Assembly: GCA_038245725.1 (NCBI GenBank)
Contig: JBBRSD010000010.1
Span: forward strand, 16,429-80,428
Direction of reading: 5' to 3'
Length of the DNA: 64,000 nt
From: JBBRSD01 sp038245725
GTDB lineage: Bacteria; Actinomycetota; Coriobacteriia; Anaerosomatales; JAAXUF01
Shown: piece after piece, positions 1 through 7,620 of the stretch
How positions within the stretch are numbered: position 1 is the first letter of the stretch
Layout: every line of letters begins with the position of its first letter
Position numbers and translations under genes: made by a program
Notes under the pieces: model-generated
Seen by the model: the letters and a program-made list of their open reading frames with translations, nothing else
Database searches by the model: none
What the model was told of the DNA's origin: nothing

Positions 1-66
1 GATCACTCCCGTCAGGATGAGCCAGATGCTCAGCAGCACCATTCCCAAGTTCTTGGTCACTTTCAT
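1..66 (-). CDS. small hydrophobic membrane protein, N-terminus only (partial)
   Basis: This is the first 22 codons of a minus-strand gene that runs off the left edge. The ATG at 66 is preceded by a GAGGGAG-type ribosome binding site. The visible residues begin with a short basic stretch (MKVTKN) and continue as a hydrophobic helix, which fits a one- or few-segment membrane protein. Function cannot be assigned from this fragment. Confidence 0.55.
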   Translation of the reverse strand, partial: MKVTKNLGMVLLSIWLILTGVI

Positions 67-142
67 TTCTCGCTCCCTCTTCACTGAAGCTTGGGCATTA
101 CCGGGACTTGCGATGGCGTCAGGCTTCGCCGGCGCTGGTTCG

Positions 143-445
143 CTACCTCCGCGAGCGGCTCGCAGTGCTCGGCCTCGTGCCGAGCTGGCGCCAGTCCGTC
201 TCCCCCATCACTATCTTGAAATGCGCGGCCGCCTTCTTGATGTTGGCGAAGGCAAGATCCCGATCTTCGTCTGTGACGTCTTGCACCTGGCTGAACCGAG
301 CGATGGCGTTACGGACGTGCGCCGCGTCGGTCAGCGGTTCCTTGCGCTGGGTAGGGAAAGCGAACGCGCTGTCGGGTAAGTCGTTCTCTTGACCGGCGCT
401 CAACTCGCCGTGCGTCGTGTGCTGTCTCCACGTTGGGCTTGCCAC
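143..445 (-). CDS. conserved hypothetical protein, DUF6582-like
   Basis: A 100-residue soluble protein. The start is placed at GTG 445 because a clear GGAGGT lies 7 bases upstream; a TTG five codons earlier would include that Shine-Dalgarno in the coding sequence. The middle carries the pattern LPDSAFAFP, then R-K-E-PLTDA-HVRNA-ARF, then D-A-NIKKAA-F. I associate this with the short DUF6582 domain found alone or appended to phage and actinobacterial proteins. No catalytic residues or membrane segments are evident. It lies downstream of a secreted-protein gene on the same strand, separated by a hairpin. Function unknown; the family match is from memory. Confidence 0.7.
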   Translation of the reverse strand: MASPTWRQHTTHGELSAGQENDLPDSAFAFPTQRKEPLTDAAHVRNAIARFSQVQDVTDEDRDLAFANIKKAAAHFKIVMGETDWRQLGTRPSTASRSRR

Positions 446-520
446 TTTCCGTACCTCCAAGTGCCGTCGGTGTCACCCGAATCCTTACCCATTGCCACGC
501 GCCCTCATCCGCGAACGAGA

Positions 521-554
521 CAGCCCCGGCCATCTGACTCGGTGACCGGGGCTG
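521..554. terminator. hairpin terminator candidate
   Basis: Perfect 9-bp stem (CAGCCCCGG with CCGGGGCTG) and a 16-base loop between two minus-strand genes, just after the secreted protein ending at 633. No long T run follows on either strand, so it may be a weak or factor-assisted terminator. Confidence 0.45.
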
Positions 555-632
555 CTTCATGTCTTTATGGCGGAGGGATGCAGACCCTCCCGACCTGGAG
601 TCCGCATCACTGCGGGGACCCAACTCTCAGTA

Positions 633-1304
633 CTACTTCTTGATCTTTACGGTCTTGGACCTCGACGAGGACACGAGGCCATCGGCGTCGGTGAAGACGG
701 CCTTGAGCACATATGTGCCCTTCGACGGTGCGACGAACGGCACCTTCCACCAAGAGCGAATGCCATTGGTCTTGTAGACGGAGCCGGTAACGTCTGTCAG
801 CGCCGTAAGCGTGACCACCCGATGCTTACCCTTGCCAGCCACGGTCTTCTGCCAAACCTCGACGGCGATCGCGGTTCCAACGGCCTGAGCCGGTGCGATC
901 GATCCCTTGATCGTGACATGGTGCTTCTTGTGGGTGACCTGGAGCGGAGAGAGCCACGCCTTGACACTGATTGTGACGACATCGCTCATCAGATCGCCCT
1001 GTACGGCACGAATGCCTGAGGTGACCTTGAGCCTTGGCGCAACTGTGAATGTCGTGCCCAGTGCTGCTCGCGTGGCAGCGATCGACCTGATCGTGCTCCA
1101 GTCGCCACCCTCGGGACGAGCCTGGACGGTGATCGTCTGCTCAACGGCGGCCGGTACGGTGACCAGCATCTTCGCGACGTGCGGATACGTCACAACGAGC
1201 TTCGCCGGCGTAACGGTGATGACGCCGTCGGCAATGGCGACCGCGGCGATGCCTGCGATCAGCATCGCAGCCACCATCACACTGAATAGCTTGCCTACTT
1301 TCAT
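633..1304 (-). CDS. secreted protein with repeated Ig-like beta domains
   Basis: A 223-residue protein. The start is ATG 1304 with AAGGAGG just upstream; an in-frame start 22 codons earlier has no such site. Residues 1-26 form a signal peptide (basic KVGK, hydrophobic core, AIA/ADG cleavage region). The rest is rich in Val, Thr and Ala, with alternating beta patterns and a last segment reading V-P-F-V-A-P-S-K-G-T-Y-V-L-K-A-V-F-TDADG, typical of bacterial Ig-like or filamin-type beta sandwiches. The tail is basic (KTVKIKK). No sorting signal or lipobox. Probably an extracellular structural or adhesive protein; ligand unknown. Confidence 0.75.
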   Translation of the reverse strand: MKVGKLFSVMVAAMLIAGIAAVAIADGVITVTPAKLVVTYPHVAKMLVTVPAAVEQTITVQARPEGGDWSTIRSIAATRAALGTTFTVAPRLKVTSGIRAVQGDLMSDVVTISVKAWLSPLQVTHKKHHVTIKGSIAPAQAVGTAIAVEVWQKTVAGKGKHRVVTLTALTDVTGSVYKTNGIRSWWKVPFVAPSKGTYVLKAVFTDADGLVSSSRSKTVKIKK

Positions 1305-1423
1305 GCCTGCCTCCTTCGGATGATGCGCTCCTCGCCACGCGGGTTGGGAATGCATCCTGTTCGCGTGCACGGTTTTCGTCTATGTGCGTGGTGCCGTGAA
1401 CGACCCTCCTCGCTTCCTATCCG

Positions 1424-2212
1424 TCATCGGTCGGAGCGATTCCGTCTCGCGTTGCTAGTGCGAGTGCCGCTTTTGACCGAACTCTCGGGTTTGCTGCGTC
1501 CGCCCGACGAGTTCTTGGTCGTGGTCGTCTTCTTGGTCTTCGTGGCGGTAGACTTCGCGCCGCCAGCCGATGTCACATGCGCCCTCTTGCGATTCGCGCG
1601 CTTGGCTGCGTGCGGCCTGGTCGGTGCCGACGTAGTCGCATCGCTGGCTTCTGGGACGTGCTTCGCTGTGGGCGCCAGCGTGTTCGACGTGTCGCTCCCG
1701 GCCGCTCCGAGATGCGCTCCACCGATACCGAGCGCCTCGCCGGGTGCATTTGCACGACGTTTCGCGGCGGTCGTGGCCCGAGCCGCCCTGGCCTGGTCGG
1801 CTGTCAGAAGGCCGATTCCAATGGGCCGGAACATCGCGGAAACAGCGTTTTGGAGCGGTGCCGGCAATACTCCGGCGTACGCCGTCCCGCCGAATGCCAG
1901 AAGTGCCGCAAGCGAGATCGACGCGACTTTGGCCCATCTCGGGGCCATCAGGGTCGCGAAGACCGAGGTCGCGCTTCGAGCCGGCGTCACAGGGCTGGGC
2001 GTGTCGTCGGCAACTTCACGCAATGTCTGCGACTCCGCCATGATCGCGGCGAGGTGAGCCACCTCAAGTGCTGCCGTCGACTGCTCGGGAACCAGTCGGT
2101 CGAGGTCGCCTAGGAACTGAGCGATCTCGGCAAACCCGGCGTCGTCTTCGGGCGTTTGGGCGCGCATAAGTCGTTCGATCTCAGCGTCACGGATGTTGTG
2201 GTTCGTGTTCAT
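1424..2212 (-). CDS. single-pass membrane protein with basic tail, anti-sigma-like
   Basis: A 262-residue protein if ATG 2212 is the start; the ribosome binding site there is poor, so the start is uncertain. Residues 1-100 are acidic and helical (HNIRDAEIERL onwards), resembling the cytoplasmic half of zinc-less anti-sigma factors. One hydrophobic helix follows at about 111-130 (VASISLAALLAFGGTAYAGV). The last 120 residues are low-complexity Ala/Thr/Lys/Arg, ending in runs such as KKTTTTK. No sigma-factor gene is adjacent, so the anti-sigma idea rests on architecture only. The protein at 5454-5753 has the same plan in miniature. Confidence 0.6.
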   Translation of the reverse strand: MNTNHNIRDAEIERLMRAQTPEDDAGFAEIAQFLGDLDRLVPEQSTAALEVAHLAAIMAESQTLREVADDTPSPVTPARSATSVFATLMAPRWAKVASISLAALLAFGGTAYAGVLPAPLQNAVSAMFRPIGIGLLTADQARAARATTAAKRRANAPGEALGIGGAHLGAAGSDTSNTLAPTAKHVPEASDATTSAPTRPHAAKRANRKRAHVTSAGGAKSTATKTKKTTTTKNSSGGRSKPESSVKSGTRTSNARRNRSDR

Positions 2213-2384
2213 CTCATGGGGGTAACCGACACACCTGCCGAAAAGGTCACGGTTTGGTGCGATAATTCTCAATGGATCGTGAATTGGCTTGAACGCCAGC
2301 CGCGATCACGGCCGATCGTTGACACGCGGGGAATGAAACACAAGACCATCGCACGCTCACGAACTACGGAGGGGGTTCCGGCGA

Positions 2385-3260
2385 ATGACCTCTCGAACCA
2401 GCACGGACCAAACGAACGACCGCGGCCGCCAAGTGATCGCAGTGATGGTGGTTGTGATCGTTTCGGCCGCTGGGCTTTTCGGATGCAGCAGCACGCCGGT
2501 TGCCCCGGTCAGCCCGAGCCCTGCACCAGCCGCGGTCACGTCAGCTGCGCCGCTGCGTCAGGGCGCGTCACCGTCTTCGACCGCTGCCGCACATCCGGTT
2601 CCGAGGATCCGCGGCAAGAACGGCAGCAGCATGAACTGGTCGGGATACACGGTGCAGACCAATCTTGCCTCGCCCCAGTCCGGAGCGGTCAGCGACGTGA
2701 TCGGTAGCTGGTCGGTGCCGACTGCGAGTGCCACGACTGGCAACTCGTTCTCCTCGGCGTGGGTGGGCATCGACGGTTATTCCGACGGCACTGCCGAGCA
2801 AATCGGCACCCAGCAGGACTGGTACAACGGGGTGCCGCGATACTACGCGGTGTGGCAGATGTATCCGAAGATGTCGAGGGTGATCTCGGCGATAGCGGTG
2901 CACCCTGGCGACCAGATGACGGCGGATGTGAAGTACGCAGGCGGAGGGTACTTCGTGTTCATAATCACGGATATCACGACCGGCCAGAGTTTCACCACAC
3001 GGCAGCAGGGCAGCGCACAGCGGAGCTCCGCCGAGTGGGTCATGGAAGCTCCATCTGGCCGGGGTGTGCTGCCGCTCGCGAAGTTCGGGACGCTCGGGTT
3101 CGCGAGCGGTCGTGCGATTCTCAACGGGCATCAAGGCCCGATCGGCGACCCCGCGTGGCAACACGCTGCGATCACGATGACAAACGGCAACGGCACGGTC
3201 ATTGCGACGCCGTCATCGCTGATCGCTACTGGAACTGCGTTCACCGTCACGCGAAACTAG
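2385..3260 (+). CDS. lipoprotein glutamic peptidase, eqolisin (peptidase G1) family
   Basis: A 291-residue lipoprotein. ATG 2385 follows GGAGGGGG. The lipobox is LFG-C with Cys34, then a Pro/Ala/Ser linker to about residue 75. The remaining domain matches the G1 glutamic peptidase fold: NWSGYTV near 84-90, GSWSVP, AWVGIDGYSDGTAEQIG and AEWVMEAPSG. In characterised fungal members a Gln and a Glu form the catalytic dyad; the equivalents here appear to be Gln139 and Glu217, so activity is plausible. It would be an acid-active endopeptidase anchored outside the cytoplasmic membrane. It converges with the GGDEF gene, whose frameshifted tail overlaps its last 48 bases. Confidence 0.85.
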   Translation: MTSRTSTDQTNDRGRQVIAVMVVVIVSAAGLFGCSSTPVAPVSPSPAPAAVTSAAPLRQGASPSSTAAAHPVPRIRGKNGSSMNWSGYTVQTNLASPQSGAVSDVIGSWSVPTASATTGNSFSSAWVGIDGYSDGTAEQIGTQQDWYNGVPRYYAVWQMYPKMSRVISAIAVHPGDQMTADVKYAGGGYFVFIITDITTGQSFTTRQQGSAQRSSAEWVMEAPSGRGVLPLAKFGTLGFASGRAILNGHQGPIGDPAWQHAAITMTNGNGTVIATPSSLIATGTAFTVTRN

Positions 3261-4628
3261 CTGACGAAGAGCGCGCTGCCCCGGGCTCGACGGGCCGTGT
3301 CCTGGTCGCCCAGCGGTCACGCAACAACCGTCCTGTCGCGCCCGGACTCTTTGGCGCTGTAGAGGGCATGGTCCACAGAAGCCCATGGTTTGAGCCGGGG
3401 TGTCCCCATACGGCGAGGAAACCGACACCCCCATCGACACTGAAATCGGTATGTCTTGGCCGTCAAAGCGCAGGCGGAGACTGTGAATGCGCAGGCGCAG
3501 CTCCTCAGCTCTCCGGAAAGCTGTGTCGCTATCAGCGTCGGGCATGATGATCAGAAACTCGTCGCCGCCGAGGCGGCAGACGATATCCATCGCGCGAGAA
3601 CCTCCCAGCAGGCTCTCGCCGACTAACGCGAGCGCGGCATCACCTGCCGCGTGCGAGAACGAGTCGTTGACCTCTTTGAAGTCGTCGATGTCGACCATGA
3701 CGAGTGCGACAGGCTTCTCGGTGCGTTGAGATCGGAGCATCTCACGCGTGAGGTGCTCGGCCAAAACGCGTCGGTTGTAGAGGCCCGTCAGTGGGTCACG
3801 CGTGGCGAGCTCGTACATGTTCTTTGCGGCGAGACTCGCCTCCTCGAGGTCGTGAGCGAGATAGTCTTTCTCCTTTGCGAGCAGGTTGATGTTCTGGTTG
3901 AGTTCTGCGACGTCGTCCGCCGTCACAAGGTGCCCGCTCGTGTCGAGGAGGCGCCCCCTCACGAGCGCGTAGAAGAAGATCACCCCAGTGACGAAGAAGG
4001 CTGCGGCCTCGAGGCCCTCGACGGGATGGGGGCTGAGTTCGTTTCCGACTGAGACGGCGAACGGCACGAGTATGCCCAGGAGCGCCGTCCCGCTGCGAAT
4101 GCGCTTTGCGCCTGAAGATCGGTGGTGAGTCCGATAGATGATCGCAAAGGCAATCGACAGGAGCCCATACATCATCACGGTGTAGACCCAGAACAGCGGT
4201 CCGTATTGCACCGCGTGGAAGGTGTGCGGCCCGATGCGTTGTGCAGTGTAGGACGTGGTGAAGAGTTCGCCCGGGTTCGTCATCGCGATAACGCATAGTG
4301 CTGCCGGCAGGACTGAAACGAACAACACCCGTTTGGGCTTGAGCCATCGTTTCACGTCGCCCGTGTCGAACGCGAAGAGAAGCATCGCCACGACAACCAC
4401 TGAGACCCCGGGATACGTCATCGCAAGCCAGAACTTCTCCGCCGCAGGCGCAGGCACGTACCATACGAACGCTTCCGCCACGCACCAAGCGGTCACTCCG
4501 AGCATGAGCATGGTCACGGCATCAGCGCCAAGTGCAGGTCGCTGCCGCCATGAAAGCCACGCCACGATCAATGAGAGAGCCGCGGTGCTCGCGAAGACCG
4601 TGATGTAGATGTGATGAAGTTCGACCAT
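3213..4628 (-). CDS. 7TM sensor diguanylate cyclase, frameshifted at its C-terminus
   Basis: A 471-residue reading frame starting at ATG 4628 (AGAGGCG upstream). Residues 1-225 contain about seven hydrophobic helices like the 7TM sensor region of histidine kinases. A coiled linker follows (about 230-275), then a GGDEF domain with RLGGDEFLIIMPDAD. The domain is normal up to DTPAQTM (Met415). After that the frame reads a Cys/Arg-rich tail of 56 residues. Skipping one base of the CCC run at 3382-3384 restores the expected ending (SVDHALYSAKESGRDRTVV, stop at 3317). So the gene has a one-base insertion or a sequence error; the active site lies upstream of it. Confidence 0.85.
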   Translation of the reverse strand: MVELHHIYITVFASTAALSLIVAWLSWRQRPALGADAVTMLMLGVTAWCVAEAFVWYVPAPAAEKFWLAMTYPGVSVVVVAMLLFAFDTGDVKRWLKPKRVLFVSVLPAALCVIAMTNPGELFTTSYTAQRIGPHTFHAVQYGPLFWVYTVMMYGLLSIAFAIIYRTHHRSSGAKRIRSGTALLGILVPFAVSVGNELSPHPVEGLEAAAFFVTGVIFFYALVRGRLLDTSGHLVTADDVAELNQNINLLAKEKDYLAHDLEEASLAAKNMYELATRDPLTGLYNRRVLAEHLTREMLRSQRTEKPVALVMVDIDDFKEVNDSFSHAAGDAALALVGESLLGGSRAMDIVCRLGGDEFLIIMPDADSDTAFRRAEELRLRIHSLRLRFDGQDIPISVSMGVSVSSPYGDTPAQTMGFCGPCPLQRQRVRARQDGCCVTAGRPGHGPSSPGQRALRQLVSRDGERSSSSDQR

Positions 4629-4800
4629 GGGAGCGCCTCTTTCAGACCTGTGAGAACATCCCCTCGAGAGACCGTGGCCTCACATTTGGCGGCACCTTCA
4701 TGTGGACACGTATGTGAATCCTTTCTGTGGGTTCTCTCATGCGAGCGAGAACGGCACGCCCGGTGCTCTTTCGCGGGAAACGATTGAAGGGACCTGTCCA

Positions 4801-5298
4801 TTGCAGAAACTCGCGACATCACTCGTGGCGTTCGCGTTTGCGGCCACGCTCGGCTTTGGGATGCTGTCGGCACCGACCGTCGCCCTCAGCCATCCAGGCA
4901 ACTCGTGCAATCCTCCGGCCGGACACGGCCGCAGTGGGTGCCATCAGGTGACCGCATCATCCACCGCCGCGGCGCAAGCCCAGTCGCAAGCGGCTCAGGC
5001 GCAGGCGCAAGCCCAGGCGCAGACCGCTCCCTTGGCGCGAGTTGCTGCACAAGCGCGCGCTGATGCAAAGGCCCGGACAGCTCGGGCGCGCGCTGCTGCT
5101 ATGGCGCGCGCTGCTGCCGTAAGAGCTTCTGATGCGCGGATCGCGGCAAGAGCGCTTGCCGCGTTACAGGCGCACACCGCGGCGGTAGCGGCGGCCTCCG
5201 CGGCCGCATCTACGCAGGCAACGCCAGCCGTTGAGGCTAACGCCCCGACTACACCCGTGCCGTGGTGGATCGAGCTCTGGCGCATCATCGCAGGCTAG
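4801..5298 (+). CDS. secreted Ala/Gln-rich protein with one CX10CH motif
   Basis: A 165-residue protein. I choose TTG 4801 because GAAGGGA lies upstream and the first 30 residues from there form a clean signal peptide (QKLATSLVAFAFAATLGFGM, cleavage near ALS-HP). Directly after cleavage comes Cys-X10-Cys-His (C-NPPAGHGRSG-CH). This spacing also occurs among the expanded haem motifs of the multiheme protein at 52-55 kb. Residues 55-145 are almost entirely Ala, Gln and Arg in short repeats, probably a long helix. The end is Trp-rich (PWWIELW). Role unknown; a single haem is possible but unproven. Confidence 0.6.
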   Translation: MQKLATSLVAFAFAATLGFGMLSAPTVALSHPGNSCNPPAGHGRSGCHQVTASSTAAAQAQSQAAQAQAQAQAQTAPLARVAAQARADAKARTARARAAAMARAAAVRASDARIAARALAALQAHTAAVAAASAAASTQATPAVEANAPTTPVPWWIELWRIIAG

Positions 5299-5359
5299 AC
5301 CGAAGATCGTCGGCAACACACGGGGCCTCCCCCGCGTTGCCGACGAGGACAGCACAACC

Positions 5360-5396
5360 AGCAGCCCTGGCTCGCGACTCCGCGACGGGGGCTGCT
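5360..5396. terminator. bidirectional hairpin terminator candidate
   Basis: AGCAGCCC pairs with GGGCTGCT between two convergent genes (ending at 5298 and 5454). The plus-strand copy is followed by TTCAAAT rather than a strong T run. The same GCTGCTTCA ending follows the hairpin at 521-554. Confidence 0.5.
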
Positions 5397-5453
5397 TCAA
5401 ATCTCACGGTAGCGAACGTGGGATGCTCTCGAGCCCTCGCGTCGGCCCCGCTC

Positions 5454-5753
5454 TCACTTCCTTCGTGAGGGCGCAGTCTTCGTTGTTTGTGACGCATGTT
5501 TGGTTCGAGACTTGGACTTCGGCGACTTGATCGGCGACTTGGCCGCTGCCCCCACCGCTGCTCGAGGAGTGGGTCGTCGGTTGGAGGCGAACGCGAAGCC
5601 TCCGCCCAGCAGGACGGCGGCCGCCAACAAGACCGCGAGGATGGCAGTTATCGACTTGCTCCTCTGGCTGTAGCGATGCTCTTCCTTGCGCATCTCGCGC
5701 GCCAAGACATCGGCCGCCAGACTGGGGCTCTCGGACTCGAAGAAGTCGCTCAT
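5454..5753 (-). CDS. small single-pass membrane protein with basic tail
   Basis: A 99-residue protein from ATG 5753 (GGAAGGTG about 11 bases upstream). It has an acidic N-terminus (SDFFESESPSLAADVLAREM), a basic stretch, one transmembrane helix at about 35-56 (SITAILAVLLAAAVLLGGGF) and a Lys/Ser/Thr-rich tail (SPIKSPKSKS). The layout copies the larger protein at 1424-2212 on a smaller scale. No family recognised. Upstream, the 200 bases to the asparaginase stop hold no convincing gene. Confidence 0.55.
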   Translation of the reverse strand: MSDFFESESPSLAADVLAREMRKEEHRYSQRSKSITAILAVLLAAAVLLGGGFAFASNRRPTPRAAVGAAAKSPIKSPKSKSRTKHASQTTKTAPSRRK

Positions 5754-5954
5754 GACTCGGATTTCACCTTCCAGATCATCCTGGGTACCCGGCGGCTCTT
5801 CGCAGAACTGCCGACCCAGGATTCGCTGCCTCGGTCTACCTGTCGTGCCCGCGGGACGGACACGCGGACAGCGCCAGTCTGAAGCAGACTCGATGAGAGG
5901 ACGGTGAGTGGCCTCGTCGAGGCCGCGGCATCGAGTACCTCTCGGAGACGCGAA
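5754..5954. other. intergenic stretch, no gene seen
   Basis: About 200 bases between the asparaginase stop and the small membrane protein on the same strand. An open frame continuous with the downstream gene (…RQFCEEPPGTQDDLEGEIRV) reaches into it but has no plausible start or ribosome binding site, so I leave it unassigned. Confidence 0.3.
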
Positions 5955-6974
5955 TCAGCGAGTCAGCTCGCCAGCGAGATCGCGCTGCATCATCTCAGCC
6001 ACCGTGGCGGCTTCGAGGCCCTGCCCGAGGAGAACGGCGAGCTTCGTCAGAGCAGACTCGGTGGTCATGTCAAAGCCAGGGACAGCCCCCGCGCGCATCA
6101 ACGCCGAGCCGGTCGCGTAGGCGCCGGGCTGCACTGATCCGCGCGCGCACTGAGTGACCACAACCACGACAATGCCCTGCGATGTCGCGGCCTCAATCGC
6201 GGCTAGGAACTCGCTGTCGTTGGACGGGCCGTTGCCCGCGCCATAGGCCTCGATGATCAGACCCTGCAGCGGCGACCTGCAGATGTTGGCGAGGATCGAC
6301 GCCGAGAACCCCGGGAACAGCCTCACCGCGGCGACGTTCCCAAGCGACCCGGCCATCAGCCCCGGCTGCCCCGTGGACGGCCGAACCACCGATTCGTTCA
6401 CGACGATGTCGACGCCGATCTCAGCAAGCGGCGCGCACCGTGGCGAGTCGAACGCATCGAGCCCGGAGGCATCGATCTTGGTGGCCCGATTGCCCCTGAG
6501 CAGGACCTTCCCGAAGAGCAGGCCCACCTCCGGGGGATCGGAGCGAGCGGCCACCTGCAGAGCCCCGACCAGATTCTGCCTGCCGTCGCTGCGCGCCCGG
6601 GATATCGGTATCTGCGAACCGGTCACCACAACGGGCTTACCGAACGCCGGAAGCAGAAACGAGAGTGCCGAGGAGGTGTAGGCCATCGTGTCCGTTCCGT
6701 GCAAGACCACGAAGCCTGAATGCTCGTCGCGGTGGTCGTAGAGAATGCTCGCAATCGTGCACCAGGTGTCCGGTGTCGCGTTCGAGGAGTCGATCAGGGG
6801 GTCGAGCTCCATGAAATCTATCGACGGCAGCTCACCGCCAGCACCTGCGACGATCGCATCCAGGTAGGGGGCCAGGGCGGCGGGTGCCGGGGCGTTCCCG
6901 TCGGGAGTCTCCACCATGCCGATCGTTCCGCCGGTGTGCAGCACAAGCACGTTGTTGCTGATGATGCTGACCAC
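5955..6974 (-). CDS. ansA: L-asparaginase, type I (AnsA-like)
   Basis: A 339-residue cytoplasmic-type asparaginase that hydrolyses L-asparagine to aspartate and ammonia. The N-terminal active-site loop VLHTGGTIGM carries the nucleophilic Thr. The second signature VVLHGTDTMAYTSSAL supplies the other catalytic Thr/Asp pair, and a conserved TGSQIP follows. The open frame extends far upstream, but that part is not asparaginase-like. GTG 6974 gives a normal-length protein, although the AGGGA before it is too close, so the start could also be a GTG ten codons later. It is divergent from the CoA-binding gene across 165 bases. Confidence 0.9.
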   Translation of the reverse strand: MVSIISNNVLVLHTGGTIGMVETPDGNAPAPAALAPYLDAIVAGAGGELPSIDFMELDPLIDSSNATPDTWCTIASILYDHRDEHSGFVVLHGTDTMAYTSSALSFLLPAFGKPVVVTGSQIPISRARSDGRQNLVGALQVAARSDPPEVGLLFGKVLLRGNRATKIDASGLDAFDSPRCAPLAEIGVDIVVNESVVRPSTGQPGLMAGSLGNVAAVRLFPGFSASILANICRSPLQGLIIEAYGAGNGPSNDSEFLAAIEAATSQGIVVVVVTQCARGSVQPGAYATGSALMRAGAVPGFDMTTESALTKLAVLLGQGLEAATVAEMMQRDLAGELTR

Positions 6975-7139
6975 TCCCTTGTTGTTCTGACGCGCTACAG
7001 CATGTGGTTTGCCGTCACGAATGGTGAACCCAAACGCGATCTGACGCCAGATGCGGCGATCCGAAACGCTCGTTGGCGTGGTGGTTCGGCACACGCTAGA
7101 CTCAGCGACAGCTTCACATCCATTGACGAGGAGATACGC

Positions 7140-7583
7140 ATGACCACTTCGGACACGACGCGGCAGACCTTCTGGTCGAGGCCCGGCACGTTCGGAATCA
7201 TCGGTAGTTTCGAGGCGCCCACGAAGTTGAGCTGGACGCTGCTCGCCCAGTGCCAGGCGGACGGCATCTCGGCAGTTCCGGTTAACGCGGAAGTGGAAGA
7301 GGTGCTCGGCGCGCACGCGGTAGCCGAGCCGGCTCAGATCGAGAACCTCGCGGGTCTCGTGTGCGTGCGGCTCGATCCGTACGCGACGCAAGCGGTAGAG
7401 ACCGCGGCGGAGCTGGGCGTGCCGGTGTGGCTGTCCCTGCGGACCGCAAGCGATAAGGCCAAGGCCGTCGCCGAACGGACCGGCGCGACGCTGATCTCCG
7501 GCGCGTGCCCGATGATGTACCTGAACTCGAAGTCGTATCACAGCATCCATCGCATGCTCGCGCGGATGTTCGGCAACTACTAG
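7140..7583 (+). CDS. CoA-binding domain protein
   Basis: A 147-residue protein. ATG 7140 is preceded by GAGGAG. It has the Rossmann-type CoA-binding fold of the YccU family: FGIIGSFEAPTKLSW at the start, a central LVCVRLDP strand, VPVWLSLR, and an acidic/Cys end (LISGACPMMYLNS). Proteins of this family bind CoA; their physiological role is mostly unknown. The final segment YHSIHRMLARMFG is less typical. It is divergently transcribed from the asparaginase gene. Confidence 0.8.
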   Translation: MTTSDTTRQTFWSRPGTFGIIGSFEAPTKLSWTLLAQCQADGISAVPVNAEVEEVLGAHAVAEPAQIENLAGLVCVRLDPYATQAVETAAELGVPVWLSLRTASDKAKAVAERTGATLISGACPMMYLNSKSYHSIHRMLARMFGNY

Positions 7584-7620
7584 CGCCACGCCCGCGATTC
7601 GCGATGAATGCTGTCTCGGC

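Noticed and set aside
571..650. tRNA-like stretch on the minus strand ending in CCGCCA
   Set aside because: It has a CCGCCA end and GC-rich stems, but the T-loop GTTCGAA motif and a 7-base anticodon loop are missing. It overlaps the end of a coding sequence.
4629..4800. Possible c-di-GMP riboswitch between the GGDEF gene and the Ala-rich protein gene
   Set aside because: I looked for the GEMM core (GGCAAACC … ACGCAAAGCC) on both strands and did not find it there or before other c-di-GMP-related genes.
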